This document shows positions 36,352 through 46,130 of a DNA stretch of 64,000 nucleotides, piece after piece. The notes below the pieces were generated by a model that worked only from the letters and a program-made list of their open reading frames with translations, was not told where the DNA came from and did not search any database. How positions within the stretch are numbered: position 1 is the first letter of the stretch; every line of letters starts with the position of its first letter. The position numbers and the translations under genes were made by a program. The DNA comes from Verrucomicrobiota bacterium (lineage in GTDB: Bacteria; Verrucomicrobiota; Verrucomicrobiia; Verrucomicrobiales; DEV007): the NCBI GenBank assembly GCA_030625775.1, contig DAOUQC010000006.1, positions 1 through 64,000 on the forward strand, given 5' to 3'.

Positions 36352-37863
36352 TTACAGTTCAGCGAGCTGCCTCGCTCTGGCGATGGCCCGCATCATTCCC
36401 CGGGCTTTGTTTACGGTTTCTTCGTATTCACTTTCCGGCACGGAATCAGCGACAATACCCGCCCCGGCCTGCACGTAAGCCTTACCACCCTTCAGCACCA
36501 CAGTGCGCAGCGCAATACAGGAATCCGAATTGCCGTCAAAACCAAAATATCCCACAGCACCTGCATAAGCACAGCGCTTGCTCTCCTCCATCTCATTGAT
36601 GATCTGCATCGCCCTGACCTTGGGGCTACCGGAAACCGTTCCTGCAGGGAAAGTCGCCCGCATCACATCGTAGGCGTTTTTATCATCCTTCAATCGTCCT
36701 TCGACATCCGATACGATGTGCATGACGTGACTGAATTTTTCGATGATCATGAAATCCGTGACCTTAACCGAGTCGTAACAAGCTACTCGTCCCACATCAT
36801 TTCTCGCCAGATCAATCAACATGATGTGCTCAGCGCGCTCCTTGGGATCAGCGAGCAAATCGTCCGCCAAGGCCTGATCATCTTCTGCCGTCGCTCCTCT
36901 CCGGCGTGTTCCGGCAAGAGGCCTGATTTCGATCTTTTTATCAATCGCACGCACATGAACTTCAGGCGAACTGCCCACCAAAGAAAAGTCATCGTCAAAC
37001 TGAAGGCAAAACATATAGGGTGAAGGATTTACATGCCGCAAAGCCCTGTAAAGATCCACCGGGCTACCACCGTAGTCAGCCTCGAAACGCTGCGACGGCA
37101 CCACCTGGAACACATCCCCAGCATAAATATACTCCTTCGCTTTTTCCACCATCGCTTCGTAAGCTTCTTTGGTGGTATTACTCCTTGGTTCGATCTCGTC
37201 AGCTTCCGCCAAAGCTACCAACGGCTCGAATTGCAGAGGTTTGGACAAACGATCAATAAGCCCCTGGATTTTCTCTCCAGCGGCTTCGTAAGCCTGCTCC
37301 ACTGAATCGTAGTCATCCACGCAGATGTTGGCAACCAGTTGCATCCGCCGGTAGCGATGATCAAATACCAGCAGCGTATCAGTTACCATGAAAATCATGT
37401 CGGGCACCCCGAGCTCATCTTTGGGTGGAGCCGGAATAGTCGGCTCGAAAAAACGCACCATGTCGTAAGCCAGATAACCGACCGCTCCTCCATCAAAAAC
37501 AGGAAGATCACTGTTTCTCACAGGTCGATAAGCAGCCATGATCCGCTCAAGCTCACTCAGGGGATCCCCCTGCGCCTCATCCAGATGATACTCTTTGACC
37601 TCATCTCCAGTGGTCAATTTGATTTCACGCCCCCGTGCTTCAAAAACCATTCGCGGTCCACTTCCTAGAAAGGAATAACGTCCGATCTCTTCACTGCTGT
37701 CTGCCGACTCCAGCAAAAAACACGGCCCGCCACCCACACTGATTTTCTGAAAAGCCGAAACCGGCGTTTCATAATCCGCAACCAGCTCGGTGTACACAGG
37801 AATCAGATTCCCCTGTTCACACAAGGAACGAAACTCATCCAGTGATGGTTTTAATGGTATCAT
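36352..37863 (-). CDS. trpE: Anthranilate synthase component I
   Basis: 503 residues, normal for TrpE. Makes anthranilate from chorismate, first step of tryptophan synthesis. It has the N-terminal tryptophan-feedback region (LLESADSSEEIGRYSFLG) and C-terminal chorismate-binding motifs: IKIRPLAGTRRRG-like EIRPLAGTRRRGAT, DLARNDVGRVA, HVMHIVSDVEG and FPAGTVSGSPKVRAMQII. The ATG is at 37863. Upstream (37917-37950) is a long perfect inverted repeat. No leader peptide rich in Trp was found, so attenuation by the classic mechanism is not supported. Confidence 0.95.
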   Translation of the reverse strand: MIPLKPSLDEFRSLCEQGNLIPVYTELVADYETPVSAFQKISVGGGPCFLLESADSSEEIGRYSFLGSGPRMVFEARGREIKLTTGDEVKEYHLDEAQGDPLSELERIMAAYRPVRNSDLPVFDGGAVGYLAYDMVRFFEPTIPAPPKDELGVPDMIFMVTDTLLVFDHRYRRMQLVANICVDDYDSVEQAYEAAGEKIQGLIDRLSKPLQFEPLVALAEADEIEPRSNTTKEAYEAMVEKAKEYIYAGDVFQVVPSQRFEADYGGSPVDLYRALRHVNPSPYMFCLQFDDDFSLVGSSPEVHVRAIDKKIEIRPLAGTRRRGATAEDDQALADDLLADPKERAEHIMLIDLARNDVGRVACYDSVKVTDFMIIEKFSHVMHIVSDVEGRLKDDKNAYDVMRATFPAGTVSGSPKVRAMQIINEMEESKRCAYAGAVGYFGFDGNSDSCIALRTVVLKGGKAYVQAGAGIVADSVPESEYEETVNKARGMMRAIARARQLAEL

Positions 37864-37916
37864 TTGAAAATCATATAAGCCCTAATTTTCTCGGGAAGAT
37901 GCACCTAGTAGATCGA

Positions 37917-37950
37917 TTTGTAAAACGAAGTTGGAACTTCGTTTTACAAA
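37917..37950. repeat. Perfect 16-bp inverted repeat between walJ and trpE
   Basis: TTTGTAAAACGAAGTT, then GG, then its exact reverse complement. It lies between the WalJ-like gene and trpE, both on the minus strand. It may be a terminator for the former, an operator, or an REP copy; the tiny two-base centre fits a palindromic mobile/REP element more than a normal terminator loop. Confidence 0.75.
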
Positions 37951-37989
37951 GCCCTGGATCCACAAACTGAATAAGCTTCCGATGTTCAC

Positions 37990-38799
37990 TCAGGCTTTCA
38001 ACACCACACTACCCGGCTCCGCTACTTTCCGCATCTCCATCGGTTCTCTCTGGGAAGCGCAAGCAACCGCCACATGGCCGCAACCGGCCGCCTCCAGTTC
38101 TTTTCTCACAAAACGACCTGCTACTTCAGCCGTATTACAATCACTGCTCAAGTGCCCCAAAACCACTCGACACATCCCCGGCGTTGCTGTCGCCACAGCC
38201 AGTTCCGCCGCCTGCCCGTTCGACAAGTGACCATGCCGTGAGGCAATCCGCTGCTTGGTAGCCCAAGGCCTGCGCAAATCCTCCTGCAACATCACTTCAT
38301 CATAATTTGCCTCGACAAACAACGTATTCACCCCACTCAAACGATGCCTTACCATTCCGGTGACCTGTCCCATATCACTGACAAATCCGAGCGAACTCTT
38401 TTGCCCCCGGAAAACAAAACCTACCGGATCCACCGCATCATGAGGAATCGAAAAGCTCTCCACTTCAATGTCTCCCACCCGAAATCCATCCCCTGCTGCA
38501 AACTGCTGCCACAGCACTTCTGATTTTATTGAATCACGCACCACAGCACAAGTGTGGGCACAAGCGTAAATCGCCAACTTACGTTTACGGCAAAAAACAT
38601 CGATCCCCGATACGTGATCACTGTGCTCGTGTGTCAACACAACCGCACTAATCGAATCAGGGGCAATTCCCACCTTTTCGAGGCGCAGACACAGCTGCTT
38701 GGCACTCAATCCCGCATCAATAAGAATACGGGTCTGCCCCGAACACAGCACTGCGCTGTTGCCCCCGCTTCCACTACCAAGAACCGCAAAATCAAGCAT
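37990..38799 (-). CDS. MBL-fold metallo-hydrolase (YycJ/WalJ-like)
   Basis: 269 residues, beginning MLDFAVLGSGSGGNS, a typical start of the family. Metal ligands H57, H59, D61 and H62 lie in THEHSDH. Later residues include the SIPHDAVDPVGFV stretch and HLSSDCNTAEV near the end. WalJ-type proteins are exonuclease-like enzymes linked to DNA repair and, in Firmicutes, to the WalRK locus. Here it neighbours trpE, with no walRK. Function in DNA repair is inferred. Confidence 0.9.
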   Translation of the reverse strand: MLDFAVLGSGSGGNSAVLCSGQTRILIDAGLSAKQLCLRLEKVGIAPDSISAVVLTHEHSDHVSGIDVFCRKRKLAIYACAHTCAVVRDSIKSEVLWQQFAAGDGFRVGDIEVESFSIPHDAVDPVGFVFRGQKSSLGFVSDMGQVTGMVRHRLSGVNTLFVEANYDEVMLQEDLRRPWATKQRIASRHGHLSNGQAAELAVATATPGMCRVVLGHLSSDCNTAEVAGRFVRKELEAAGCGHVAVACASQREPMEMRKVAEPGSVVLKA

Positions 38800-38936
38800 T
38801 TCCCGACGATAGTAGATATTTAAGTTCAGCTAAACAACTGATTTTTTTGAGTAAGTTCATTTTTCGCAGCAATCCTTGCATCCGGAAGGTATCCATACGA
38901 CTTTATACTGCATGTTCCCTACCTTACCCGTTCATT

Positions 38937-41528
38937 GTGAACCTTCGTCGCACTGTATTCCTCATCCTTCTGATCTTCGCCATCGCCGGTGGAGCCTGGG
39001 GTGCCTATTACGCCCGGGAAAAAGGTTTCACTCAAAGCTGGCGCAAACTGATCGAAATTGAAATCGCCAAGGAGGGTTACTACGTGGATATCGGAAGGCT
39101 CACCCTTGACCCCTTCCAGGGACTCGTCGCCCAGGATGTGCGTTTTTACCAAGAGCCCAAACGAAAAACTGTAATTGCCTTCATCGACAAAGTGATTCTG
39201 GATGTCGACCTGAGCCGGGTAATAGATAAAAAAGTCAGTATCAATACGATCGACTTCAAGAATGCCGATCTTTCCCTCCCCATTGACCCAAAAGATAAAA
39301 ACAGCGAACGCCTGCAAATCCGTCGTTGTTCGGCACGGATTCTCATGCCTGCGGATAAAATCGAAATCGTTAAAGCCGAAGCACAAATTCATGGCATCCA
39401 GGTTTCGCTCAAGGCGACTCTATTCAAACCTCCTCCAGAACCTCCGGAATTAGAAGCAAGTGAAGAAAGACAAAAGGCCGATAAAGCCCTGCTAAAAAAA
39501 GAACGGTCGCGGCAGATTGAATTAATCAGCGAACGCCGCCAGCTCTTCAAACAAATCCTGACCGAATTGGATGCATTTGACTTTCCACGTGACCAGCCAC
39601 CACGCATTGAGTTGGATCTCCATGGTGCGTTGGAAGAAATTAATTCCCTGCAAATCACGGCCCGTATTTCTGCCAACAATCTCAGCCGCCGTGGGTATTC
39701 AACCAGAAAAATCAATGCCTTGATTGAATACGATGGTCTATCAGTCAAACTGAGACAACTCCACCTGCAAGACGATAAAGGCGATCTGAGGTTGCGGGGC
39801 GAATGGCTGCGCTCGGAAGAACATGTTGATTTTGAGCTGGATTCCTCCATCGACATCCAATCGCTGGCACAATCAATTCACCCTTCTCCCGCTATCGGAG
39901 AAGTTGTATTTTTTAGCCCTCCCCAGATCGACATTGAGGGACGTTGGCATTTTGATCAAGCATTCGAATTCCCCCTGCTTCCGATAAAAGCCATCGGCAA
40001 ATTCCACTGCGAAAAATTTGGCAGCCGGGGTGAAGTTTTTGACGGACTGGAAACTGATTTCAGTCTGGCTGACGGCAAATATTATTTACGTAATTTACGT
40101 CTGGATCATAAAAGCGGAATGGCCATCGCCAATGGTCTGTATGACATCCCCAAACAAGACTTCCGCTTCGAATCTGAAATCAAATTTGATATCACCACAC
40201 TCGCTCCTTTCATGCCGAAAGAAAAAACCCGGAAGTTTTTACGCAAATGGCGCTTCGACAACGAGTCCACTATTTATCTAGGCATCACCGGAGGTGGCCC
40301 TAGCTGGAAACCCTCCACCTGGAATATGAGCGGACCGATTGACCTGCGCAACTGCCGCTTCAACGGCGTGTTTTTCGACCATATCTCACTCGATTTTAAA
40401 AGCACGGATAAACGCCAACACTACTACCGCCAACTCAAGATGATCCGTTCGGACGGGGCAGGAACCGCCGACCTGGTTTCCAACCACCTGGACAGCAAAC
40501 AATTTATCATTGAAAATGGCTTGTGGACCCTGCCTCCCGTCACCGGGATGCGCGCATTCAGTCCAAAACTGGCTAGCAAGTTAATTCCTTACCGCTTCCA
40601 AAAATCGCCTACTATCAAAATATCAGGACATATTGATGCCCGAAAAACCAAGGAACTTGGCCAGGAAAAACGCAAGCACGATCTCGATATTGCCTTCAAC
40701 AGTGATGCCCCCATGGATTACCAGTTTTTCGGCAAAGATTTGCAACTCAACCAGCCCGTCGGCCATTTGAGCATCAAAGGCGACACCATCCACCTGACCT
40801 CATTCACCGCCAGAACGCTGAATGGTGAAATCACAGCTGACTACCGGATCGAAGCCCCTACCAAGGAAAAAAAATACACGGCCAATGTGGAGGTCAGCCA
40901 TATTGATTTCCGTGAGCTGACCCGTCTCTATAGCAAATACGGAAGTACCACTGGTGACCTTCATGCCCAGGCCCACCTCAATGGAACTCACGCCGACCTG
41001 CATTCGATGAGCGGCTCAGCATCCGCAACGCTCCTTAACGGAGACATCTTTGCCGTTCCGATGCTGGGACCACTTTCCAAATTCATGACAGACATCATGC
41101 CCAAATCCAAACCCGGATACAGTGTCGTAAAGCAAGCTTCAGCTGATTTCGCCTTGGCCAATGGAATTGTTAGCACAGATAATCTGGAAGCCCTGGGCAC
41201 GACTTTTAAATTCGAGAGTGAGGGATCCATCAACCTGAAAAACAAAAACATAAATATGGATGCCTCTTTCGATATCAGAGGCACTGCAGGCCTCATACTC
41301 TCTCCAGTTAGCAAGGTAGTTAGTAAGATTTTCGAATATCACGCTGACGGCACTATTTCCGATCCTCAATGGAAAGCAAAACACATCCCCCGTATTATTC
41401 CGACCATGAAAAATTTAATTCCCGGCGGAAAAGATCGCAAGACAACTCAAAATCCCTCCGAGCCGGAAAAAGAAAAACCCCGAAGAAAACTCTTCAACTT
41501 TAGGAAAAAATCTCCTGTAAAAAATTGA
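38937..41528 (+). CDS. AsmA-like envelope protein
   Basis: 863 residues from GTG 38937, with a membrane anchor (RRTVFLILLIFAIAGGAWG). The body is beta-rich with a charged coiled region (about residues 150-200). The end (about 690-820) matches the AsmA-like C-terminal pattern: GSASATLLNGDIFAVPMLGP, FALANGIVSTDNLEALG, SEGSINLKNKNINMDASFDI. AsmA-like proteins (YhdP, TamB, YdbH relatives) bridge the periplasm and move phospholipids to the outer membrane. An in-frame TTG at 38847 is possible but adds a poor N-terminus. The highly charged C-tail is Lys/Arg/Pro-rich. Divergent from walJ. Confidence 0.8.
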   Translation: MNLRRTVFLILLIFAIAGGAWGAYYAREKGFTQSWRKLIEIEIAKEGYYVDIGRLTLDPFQGLVAQDVRFYQEPKRKTVIAFIDKVILDVDLSRVIDKKVSINTIDFKNADLSLPIDPKDKNSERLQIRRCSARILMPADKIEIVKAEAQIHGIQVSLKATLFKPPPEPPELEASEERQKADKALLKKERSRQIELISERRQLFKQILTELDAFDFPRDQPPRIELDLHGALEEINSLQITARISANNLSRRGYSTRKINALIEYDGLSVKLRQLHLQDDKGDLRLRGEWLRSEEHVDFELDSSIDIQSLAQSIHPSPAIGEVVFFSPPQIDIEGRWHFDQAFEFPLLPIKAIGKFHCEKFGSRGEVFDGLETDFSLADGKYYLRNLRLDHKSGMAIANGLYDIPKQDFRFESEIKFDITTLAPFMPKEKTRKFLRKWRFDNESTIYLGITGGGPSWKPSTWNMSGPIDLRNCRFNGVFFDHISLDFKSTDKRQHYYRQLKMIRSDGAGTADLVSNHLDSKQFIIENGLWTLPPVTGMRAFSPKLASKLIPYRFQKSPTIKISGHIDARKTKELGQEKRKHDLDIAFNSDAPMDYQFFGKDLQLNQPVGHLSIKGDTIHLTSFTARTLNGEITADYRIEAPTKEKKYTANVEVSHIDFRELTRLYSKYGSTTGDLHAQAHLNGTHADLHSMSGSASATLLNGDIFAVPMLGPLSKFMTDIMPKSKPGYSVVKQASADFALANGIVSTDNLEALGTTFKFESEGSINLKNKNINMDASFDIRGTAGLILSPVSKVVSKIFEYHADGTISDPQWKAKHIPRIIPTMKNLIPGGKDRKTTQNPSEPEKEKPRRKLFNFRKKSPVKN

Positions 41529-41588
41529 CTTCCGCTTTTACAAAACCTTCATCCGCTTTCACTCTGCAGCTACAGCACGACAAATCGT

Positions 41589-43103
41589 CTAGACGATCGC
41601 CGCCGTCTGGTATTCTCCGATGCGCTCCAGCGAATCAGAAGACAAAATTCCATCTCCTGAATTATATACCATCAAGGGCACCGTCGGATTTTTGAAATCA
41701 ACTCCGGCAAAAGCCAGATAATGATGGAAAACGTCGGTGTTTTGAATAAAACCCGTAAACTTCTCGGCGCCGGGTCCGATTGCGGTCAAGGGCACGTAAT
41801 CTGCAGTGTGCATATTTGCCGTCCAACCGATTCCCCAGTGATTCCCCATCAGCTGCCCCAACTGGGCAACCACTGAATTCAACAAACCATATAAAGGGTC
41901 CCCCTTTTTCTCAAAGAAAGGTACCAGTGCTTCCACTTTAGAAAGCGGAACTTTATATCCAGTCGCTTCAGTAATAACCTTGCGAATCTGATCTGTCGTC
42001 GGCGTCTTCCCCATCCGGTCCAGCATCACCGAGAAAGAAGCTGTCGCTTCTTTCAAATGAGCAAACAAGATCGGGCTGCCACTGTAACCGGGCCCACTAC
42101 CATTCAGGCCTGGATTACCATTACCATGATCGGTAGTGACGATAATCAAAGTCTCAGGATTCTGCTTCTGGTATTTGAGACACCTTTCCACCGCCTCATC
42201 AAAGGCGATCTGATCGCGGAACGCTCCAATCGCATCACAGGTGTGGCAGGCGTGATCCACCCGTCCCCCTTCAACTTGCAGGATGAACTGTTGCGAGCGG
42301 CCTAATTTCTCAAGCGCCCGGTCGGTCATCTCTACCAGGGTTGGCACCTTTTTCTGCAACTCAGCATCATTGATATAATCGACCGTGTAGGGCAGATGAC
42401 TGTCTGAAAATGTGCCCACCCAGGCTTTGTCCAAGGGGGCTTTTTCAAGATCCGATTTGGAGTGCATCACCGTGTATCCCTTAGCCTTATAGTCGGCATA
42501 CAGATCTTTTTTATCCTTGCGTTTCGATGAATCAAAATGCTTGCGTCCTCCACCCAGTAAAACATCCACCCCACGCTCAAGATACTGCTCGGCTATTTTT
42601 TCGCCCATGCCACGCTTGGCTACCGACGCCGCGAATCCTGCAGGAGTCGCATGAGTGATTTCCGTTGTTGTCACCAGCCCTCTTTTCCAACCAGCCGCCC
42701 CCAGAACCTCATAGAGGGTTTTCAAACTCCGACCATCCGGCAATTGATTGACCGCCCCGTTGGCAATGCGGGAACCACTGCCCCAACTGCTCGATGCAGC
42801 GGATGAATCCGTCACCTGGGAATCCAGGGAACGCATATTCATCATAGCATTGACCACACCTTTTTGGTTCAACAACTGTGCCCACACCAATCCGCGCCCG
42901 CGAACCTGTTGTGACAAATAATCCGCACAGGTGAAGGTGCCCATACTCATTCCATCCGCCACCAGATGAATGATCTTTTGCGGCACAGCACCCCCATCAC
43001 TCGCCTCCTTTGCACTGAGCCGTGCTCCCACTCCGGCAAAACTACCCGAGGCCGCCAGAGCCAAACCCGAACGACTGAGAAAACCACGTCGTGTATTCAT
43101 CAT
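41589..43103 (-). CDS. Alkaline phosphatase, Tat-exported
   Basis: 504 residues. A Tat signal (TRRGFLSRSGLALAASG) precedes a PhoA-family domain: HLVADGMSMG with metal ligand D50, phosphoserine S100 in VTDSSAASSSWGSG, QVEGGRVDHACH and VTTDHGNGN. It releases phosphate from extracellular esters. Substrate range unknown. It sits 27 bp after the sialate esterase gene on the same strand, so they may share a transcript. No Pho box was recognised. Confidence 0.92.
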   Translation of the reverse strand: MMNTRRGFLSRSGLALAASGSFAGVGARLSAKEASDGGAVPQKIIHLVADGMSMGTFTCADYLSQQVRGRGLVWAQLLNQKGVVNAMMNMRSLDSQVTDSSAASSSWGSGSRIANGAVNQLPDGRSLKTLYEVLGAAGWKRGLVTTTEITHATPAGFAASVAKRGMGEKIAEQYLERGVDVLLGGGRKHFDSSKRKDKKDLYADYKAKGYTVMHSKSDLEKAPLDKAWVGTFSDSHLPYTVDYINDAELQKKVPTLVEMTDRALEKLGRSQQFILQVEGGRVDHACHTCDAIGAFRDQIAFDEAVERCLKYQKQNPETLIIVTTDHGNGNPGLNGSGPGYSGSPILFAHLKEATASFSVMLDRMGKTPTTDQIRKVITEATGYKVPLSKVEALVPFFEKKGDPLYGLLNSVVAQLGQLMGNHWGIGWTANMHTADYVPLTAIGPGAEKFTGFIQNTDVFHHYLAFAGVDFKNPTVPLMVYNSGDGILSSDSLERIGEYQTAAIV

Positions 43104-43130
43104 TTTCCTTTATTGAATTCCACCGGACAA

Positions 43131-44723
43131 TCACTTGGCTCCGGCCTTGGCCGCTGCCGTGGCCGGATTCGTTATCATCGGGAAATCATCGGTACGGAAA
43201 GGCGTCATCGGCAGGTTTTCAACACTCCTCATATTGGCCACGGGATTATCCGTCCAGGCATAACGAACCGCAACCGGCGCTTTCACCTCGTCGCTCCAGA
43301 CTTCCACTTGATTTTTTCCAACAATTTTTCCCTTTGCCCAGACAAACTTTTTATCAGCCCCGGCGATGGCAAAACCAAGTGGCTCCCTCACATCAAAGGA
43401 GTACAAACCAGCTGCCCCTGCATGATCAAAAGTCAGCAGTATCTTATTCCCCTTCGTTTCCATCCTCTGATAAGTCGGGCTTTGATGCGCCAGCTTATCA
43501 AAGCCATAATCCTTTGCCAAAGCCCAACGTGCCAGGCGCTCTCCTACCGTGCGTTTGTCCCTGGGATGAATATCCCGCCCTTCGCCCACATCAATAATCA
43601 CCGCTTCTCCAGTGTTCTTCAGCGCTTTCATCGTCAAAGTCTGAGCTTCTCTGAGTTCAGCCCACTGACTGTCCTCAGGTTCTTCTTTTTCCCCCTTGAA
43701 ATCTGCCAACTGCACCCAGTAAAAGGGGAAATCTCCCTGGGCCCATTCGTCACGCCAGTTCTGAATCATCAGTGGAAAAAGTGAGCGGTATTCAAAAGCT
43801 CGGGTCGCATTTGACTCCCCTTGATACCAGATTGCCCCCTTCATGCCATATCCAATCACAGGATGCAGCACTCCATTGTATAGATTGGCAGGACGATGCT
43901 GCCCCTTGCGCATATCCCGTGGAGGACGAGGAGCAGGAGGAAGGGGTTTACCCGCGGTCTTCGCTTCTTTCACCTTTGCCAGCCATGCCCCACGCTTCAC
44001 TTGATGCGCTTTCATCAAAGTATCAAAATCATAAGTTTTCTCTCTTTGCTCCCACATGGCCATGAGCGCTTTGTACTTCGGATCCTTGTCCAGCAAATCC
44101 CGGCGAACCCAGGCCTCTGCTGCTGAACCTCCCCAGGCGTTGTCGATCAGGCCAATCGGCACGCCCAGCGCCTGATGCAGCAATTTACCGAAATAATAAC
44201 CCACCCCAGAAAAATTTGCAGTAATTCCCGGCTCACAGGCTTCCCATTGGCCTTCAAAATTATCCTGCGGTTCCTGAACACCCACCTGAGGCACCGAGAT
44301 CATTCTGATCTGGGGGTGTTTGGCAGTTAAGGCATCAAGATCACCACCGTAACTACGCCCCACTGTGAAAGCCATGTTCGACTGGCCAGAACACAACCAG
44401 ACTTCACCGACCAGAATATTCCCCACCGTAATCTTCTGCCCGCCGGAACCGCTCACCACCATCGCTTGCCCTTTGGCATTCGTCTTCAAAGGTTTCAGCA
44501 CCACTTGCCAACGCCCCTTGTCATTAGCCTTCCCCTTCACGGTCTGACCCGCAAAAGAAACACTCACCTCCTGACCGGCCTCATCCCACCCCCATATATT
44601 CAATTCCTGATCCCGCTGCAATACCATATTATCACCGATGATGGTAGGCAACTTCAGTCCGGCAAACAGTTCACTGGAAAAACTGATAAGAACACTAAAT
44701 GCAAACGCAACAAGAATTCGCAT
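43131..44723 (-). CDS. Sialate O-acetylesterase-like SGNH hydrolase
   Basis: 530 residues from ATG 44723 (alternative ATG 44753). Signal peptide RILVAFAFSVLISFSSELFAG. The family fold is a beta-sandwich followed by an SGNH esterase: nucleophile Ser in LCSGQSNMAF, block GLIDNAWGGSAAEAWV, and WYQGESNA; the DIHP... segment near 390-400 supplies the catalytic Asp-x-x-His pair. It removes acetyl groups from sialic acids or plant/algal sugars. The frame extends to 44837 but without a signal peptide. Confidence 0.88.
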   Translation of the reverse strand: MRILVAFAFSVLISFSSELFAGLKLPTIIGDNMVLQRDQELNIWGWDEAGQEVSVSFAGQTVKGKANDKGRWQVVLKPLKTNAKGQAMVVSGSGGQKITVGNILVGEVWLCSGQSNMAFTVGRSYGGDLDALTAKHPQIRMISVPQVGVQEPQDNFEGQWEACEPGITANFSGVGYYFGKLLHQALGVPIGLIDNAWGGSAAEAWVRRDLLDKDPKYKALMAMWEQREKTYDFDTLMKAHQVKRGAWLAKVKEAKTAGKPLPPAPRPPRDMRKGQHRPANLYNGVLHPVIGYGMKGAIWYQGESNATRAFEYRSLFPLMIQNWRDEWAQGDFPFYWVQLADFKGEKEEPEDSQWAELREAQTLTMKALKNTGEAVIIDVGEGRDIHPRDKRTVGERLARWALAKDYGFDKLAHQSPTYQRMETKGNKILLTFDHAGAAGLYSFDVREPLGFAIAGADKKFVWAKGKIVGKNQVEVWSDEVKAPVAVRYAWTDNPVANMRSVENLPMTPFRTDDFPMITNPATAAAKAGAK

Positions 44724-44869
44724 AAAACGGTTATTTGGGATTGGAGATTTCATAGACGGGAAACCAAGCACTTCCCCGCAGGCAGTCAAACCCGCAATCA
44801 CGTGAGACGTAACTTTAACACACCTGGCGTCCGCCAATACCAGCCTGGTATTTTTTGCACAACACGCAG

Positions 44870-46111
44870 TTAGTCAGAGCCTCCCGGCACCGCTATCATA
44901 TCAATCAGCATGCCCCGCCCCGGCGCACCTATATCTTCCAGCGATACTTTTGAAGCCGCTGGCGGCTTTTCAGGGTTGTAAACTTTTGGCCGGAAATTAT
45001 TCAGTTCCTTACTGACTTCCGGATCAGACACATAATACGTCGCTTTCACGAGATGCTGGAAGTTACTACCAGCAGCATTAATCGCCTCATTCAAACGGTC
45101 AAACAATTGGGTAACTTCACCCTCCGGGGACAGTTTCCCGCCGCCAGTAACGCCACCGACGTAAACAACCTCATCCCCTCTCACCACCGCCACCTTACTG
45201 TAGACTGGCGAAGGTTTATCTCCTGGAGGCGTCATATACATGATCTTTTCCTTTTTTGCTCCTTTTTCAGGAATCGCCGCAATCATTTCTATCTCAGTAG
45301 GATAAGATGAGGATGTCCACTCCACCATCACCACCGGAGGCCGGTCCATTTTTTCAAAAAAATCCTGAATCGCCTCAGCGGCAAAAGCCGCTTCCGTCAT
45401 CGGATTCAAGAAGGCCTTGACCTGCACCACATTTTCCGGCTGACCTCCAAGCATCAGAAGCACCGACATCAACTGCTCCATAGTCTGTTTTGTCCCTATA
45501 CGAAGATCGTCTACCTTGGATGCCCTCCCTGAAATATACACCAGGTCAGTTTCCCTACCGGCAACCGCAGCAAGTGCCTCTCCCCCGAAAGTGCGACTTT
45601 TTAAGGCGGCAAGGTCACTCCACACTTCAACCCCTTTGGGGTTCTCGGAATCCGCAACCACCGCTACCGCATCCAATGCTATTTTTGTGCCGGGACGAGG
45701 GAGTGGTGTAGAAATCACAGTGATCGTCGGCTTAGCACGCTTTTCATACCAATTGCCTACCAGCTTCCGAACCTCCACACAGTCCCCGGGATCGCTCACA
45801 TATAAATTCAGCTTGGCAACCCTTTCCACGTCACTGCCATGTTCCTTCAAGATGGAATCAAGTTCGCTCAACAAGAGGTCAAGCTGACCCGGCATTGAAA
45901 CTTTCTCTTTTTCACCCGGAACAGTCCTGGGAAACAACTGGGTCGTATGAACAAGGGCTCCACCTTTGACTCTAACCGATGAGGGAAGACCCGTGCCTTC
46001 ATCCGCCAAAAAACGCTCAATCCTGGCAGTCTCTTTCGGACTTTCCCCCGCACAGCCTACCACTGCCAGGAACAAAACTCCCACCATCATTTTTTCCCAT
46101 TTTTTCATCAT
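44870..46111 (-). CDS. Triple RidA-domain lipoprotein
   Basis: 413 residues with a lipoprotein signal (MMVGVLFLAVVGCAG, Cys20). Three RidA/YjgF-like domains are seen in a row: about 45-155 (ends TPLPRPGTKIALDAVAVVA), about 165-275 (ends SSYPTEIEMIAAIP) and about 285-412 (ends VSLEDIGAPGRGMLIDMIAVP). RidA enzymes hydrolyse reactive imines/enamines. Here domain 3 ends most like the active type, while a catalytic Arg is present only in some copies, so one or two may be structural. RidA is normally a cytoplasmic homotrimer; three domains in a chain could make the trimer internally. It ends a long operon-like array. Confidence 0.82.
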   Translation of the reverse strand: MMKKWEKMMVGVLFLAVVGCAGESPKETARIERFLADEGTGLPSSVRVKGGALVHTTQLFPRTVPGEKEKVSMPGQLDLLLSELDSILKEHGSDVERVAKLNLYVSDPGDCVEVRKLVGNWYEKRAKPTITVISTPLPRPGTKIALDAVAVVADSENPKGVEVWSDLAALKSRTFGGEALAAVAGRETDLVYISGRASKVDDLRIGTKQTMEQLMSVLLMLGGQPENVVQVKAFLNPMTEAAFAAEAIQDFFEKMDRPPVVMVEWTSSSYPTEIEMIAAIPEKGAKKEKIMYMTPPGDKPSPVYSKVAVVRGDEVVYVGGVTGGGKLSPEGEVTQLFDRLNEAINAAGSNFQHLVKATYYVSDPEVSKELNNFRPKVYNPEKPPAASKVSLEDIGAPGRGMLIDMIAVPGGSD

Positions 46112-46130
46112 CTTTTTTCCCAGAATTTAC

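Noticed and set aside
43772..44065. Plus-strand ORFs over the sialate esterase
   Set aside because: Antisense shadows of a clear gene.
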